Shown here piece by piece: positions 45,190-46,160 of a DNA stretch of 46,160 nt. The position numbers were made by a program, and so were the translations under genes. Origin of the DNA: Sphingomonadales bacterium (GTDB taxonomy: Bacteria > Bacteroidota > Bacteroidia > Flavobacteriales_D > Crocinitomicaceae); NCBI GenBank assembly GCA_016872115.1, contig VHBC01000016.1, forward strand, positions 1 to 46,160, written 5' to 3'. Each line of letters opens with the position of its first letter. Within the stretch, counting starts at the first letter, position 1. The notes beneath the pieces are model-generated. The model made no database searches, had not been told where the DNA came from, and was given only the letters and a program-made list of their open reading frames with translations.

Positions 45190-45728
45190 GGGGATTTTTT
45201 GCGCGCAGACAGCTCCTCCAACTCATACTGCGTCAAAGCCGTGCCGCCACACATTTCACCTTTGGGTGTTCCTTTTTCCCAGAGCTCTAGGTCAAAGTAG
45301 CGTTGTTTGTAATATTTAGTGTAGGTCATATTAATGCACATTGGAATGCCAGAACCGGTCCATTCGTCTTCGGGGTATTGCAGCTCAACTTGTGCCTTAA
45401 CGTAGGTCTCAAACGCTTTTTGCGACGCCTCTAGGTTTTTAAAGAATAACACCTTGAGCCTCGACTCGTACCAATCTGCTTTGTCATAAATGGATCTTAT
45501 TGTTGCCAAGCGCTTATTCATTTTTCCCTTCCAATATTGCGTCTCTTCGTAGGACTTCATGTTGATGGTGGCTTGGTCATCATGCTCACCAATTGTGAAT
45601 TTTGGTGCGCGCTCTTCTTCTAAAGTGCGTTCATCTTTAGGAGCCGGAATCACTTCCGGACATTTTTTGGGTGGGGTAGTGCAGGCGGTGGTTAGTAGTA
45701 GGGCAGATAAAAAGAAAGTATGGCGCAT
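45186..45728 (-). CDS. Hypothetical lipoprotein
   Basis: 180-residue exported lipoprotein with lipobox Cys at 16 (LLLTTACTTP). The mature part begins with a Pro/Lys/Glu-rich stretch (PPKKCPEVIPAPKDERTLEEE), followed by a helical region (TINMKSYEETQYWKGKMNKRL). Charged throughout, with three further Cys. No family recognised. It lies 3 nt downstream of the next reverse-strand gene (45732-46160), so the two are likely one operon. Confidence 0.65.
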   Translation of the reverse strand: MRHTFFLSALLLTTACTTPPKKCPEVIPAPKDERTLEEERAPKFTIGEHDDQATINMKSYEETQYWKGKMNKRLATIRSIYDKADWYESRLKVLFFKNLEASQKAFETYVKAQVELQYPEDEWTGSGIPMCINMTYTKYYKQRYFDLELWEKGTPKGEMCGGTALTQYELEELSARKKSP

Positions 45729-45731
45729 GAA

Positions 45732-46160
45732 TTAAAAAATAGGTGTTTTGGTTGTTTCTTTTGGTTTTTTAGCAGGAAGAAAGTTAGGACTTATGGTTGG
45801 ATTACTGATGAGGATTTTTTTTCTTTTTTCTTGCGGATTTTCGTGACGTTTTTCCATGGCTCGAACCAAGGCAATAGTGTCTTTGGTATTGACAAACCAA
45901 CTGGATAATAGAAAGGTTTGCTCGCCTTTTTCAATCTTTGCAGGCACGTAGTGTGGGGGCTTGCATTTGTCGCAAACACAAACAAGATGTGCAGATGGTA
46001 TCGAAATTCCGATGTCTAGCATGGGCTGGCAAGGACCTTCAATGATATCATTTACCGTAAAGTGGTCACCTGCTTTGATGATAGTTTGCCGACTTTTAGG
46101 CTTGCCTGAATCATCATACGTGAATCGCACAATATCGTAAATTGCCTTCGCGGTATCACC
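45732..46160 (-). CDS. Hypothetical protein, partial (N-terminus outside window)
   Basis: At least 142 codons, open to the window edge on the reverse strand (the frame continues past 46160, so a GTG at 46130 need not be the start). A CxCxxC motif (LVCVCDKCKPPHYVP) at about 60-69 of the visible part could bind metal. The C-terminal part is Lys/Pro-rich (NFLPAKKPKETTKTPIF). No family recognised. Gene order with the following lipoprotein suggests an envelope-related pair. Confidence 0.6.
   Translation of the reverse strand, partial: GDTAKAIYDIVRFTYDDSGKPKSRQTIIKAGDHFTVNDIIEGPCQPMLDIGISIPSAHLVCVCDKCKPPHYVPAKIEKGEQTFLLSSWFVNTKDTIALVRAMEKRHENPQEKRKKILISNPTISPNFLPAKKPKETTKTPIF

Overview
The window is a compact stretch of a Bacteroidota chromosome, most likely Flavobacteriia-like. 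The evidence is: a type IX secretion (T9SS) C-terminal sorting domain on one protein; a PorV/PorQ-family barrel; a TonB receptor with a carboxypeptidase-regulatory-like N-terminus; the order rpmB-rpmG-DUF4295-ftsY; a SecA with the long Bacteroidota-type insertions; and many promoters of the Bacteroidota type (TTTG about 19 nt before TAnnTTTG), with no useful Shine-Dalgarno sequences. Placement below class level is not secure. I see no rRNA, tRNA, CRISPR array, insertion sequence, prophage or gene-free stretch over 300 nt. I found 45 protein genes, two of them cut by the window edges.

Layout. 1-4100: pssA (partial), a PorV-like barrel, a GAF/SpoIIE phosphatase, rpmE and sua5. 4190-7526: an orphan LuxR-type regulator and a TonB receptor. 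7620-13252: a forward run with rimB-like, rimK, an AstE/aspartoacylase-like hydrolase, a secreted M14 peptidase and a T9SS cargo protein. 13255-15123: a serine hydrolase carrying a relic GH3 C-terminal-like domain. 15333-21893: pckA, rpmH, an ABC exporter, ftsY, DUF4295, rpmG, rpmB and a Xer recombinase. 21899-26978: aroQ, a VWA protein, a ZIP transporter, and a reverse rocD-phosphohexomutase pair. 27069-31089: a DUF2490 protein, then a tightly overlapped trio of GH109-like enzyme, sugar nucleotidyltransferase and NahK-like kinase. 31064-35654: a reverse secA-DUF2520-kdsC unit. 35743-39875: guaA, a LysM/binding protein and hemF. 39880-46160: mostly envelope proteins, a WYL regulator, a flavin reductase and rmuC.

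Three systems stand out. (1) The GH109-like enzyme, nucleotidyltransferase and hexosamine-kinase-like genes overlap each other and read as an amino-sugar salvage cassette: release GalNAc, phosphorylate it, activate it to a nucleotide sugar. (2) rimB, rimK and the AstE-like hydrolase form a peptide ligase/hydrolase module, here followed by two secreted proteins. (3) At least nine genes have a TAnnTTTG -7 element ending only 3-6 nt before the start codon, which predicts leaderless or nearly leaderless mRNAs. This also settles several start codons, because longer starts would lie inside or upstream of the promoter.

Genes are packed very tightly. Convergent neighbours share or abut stop codons, and one terminator appears to be embedded in the coding sequence of the opposing gene (hemF).
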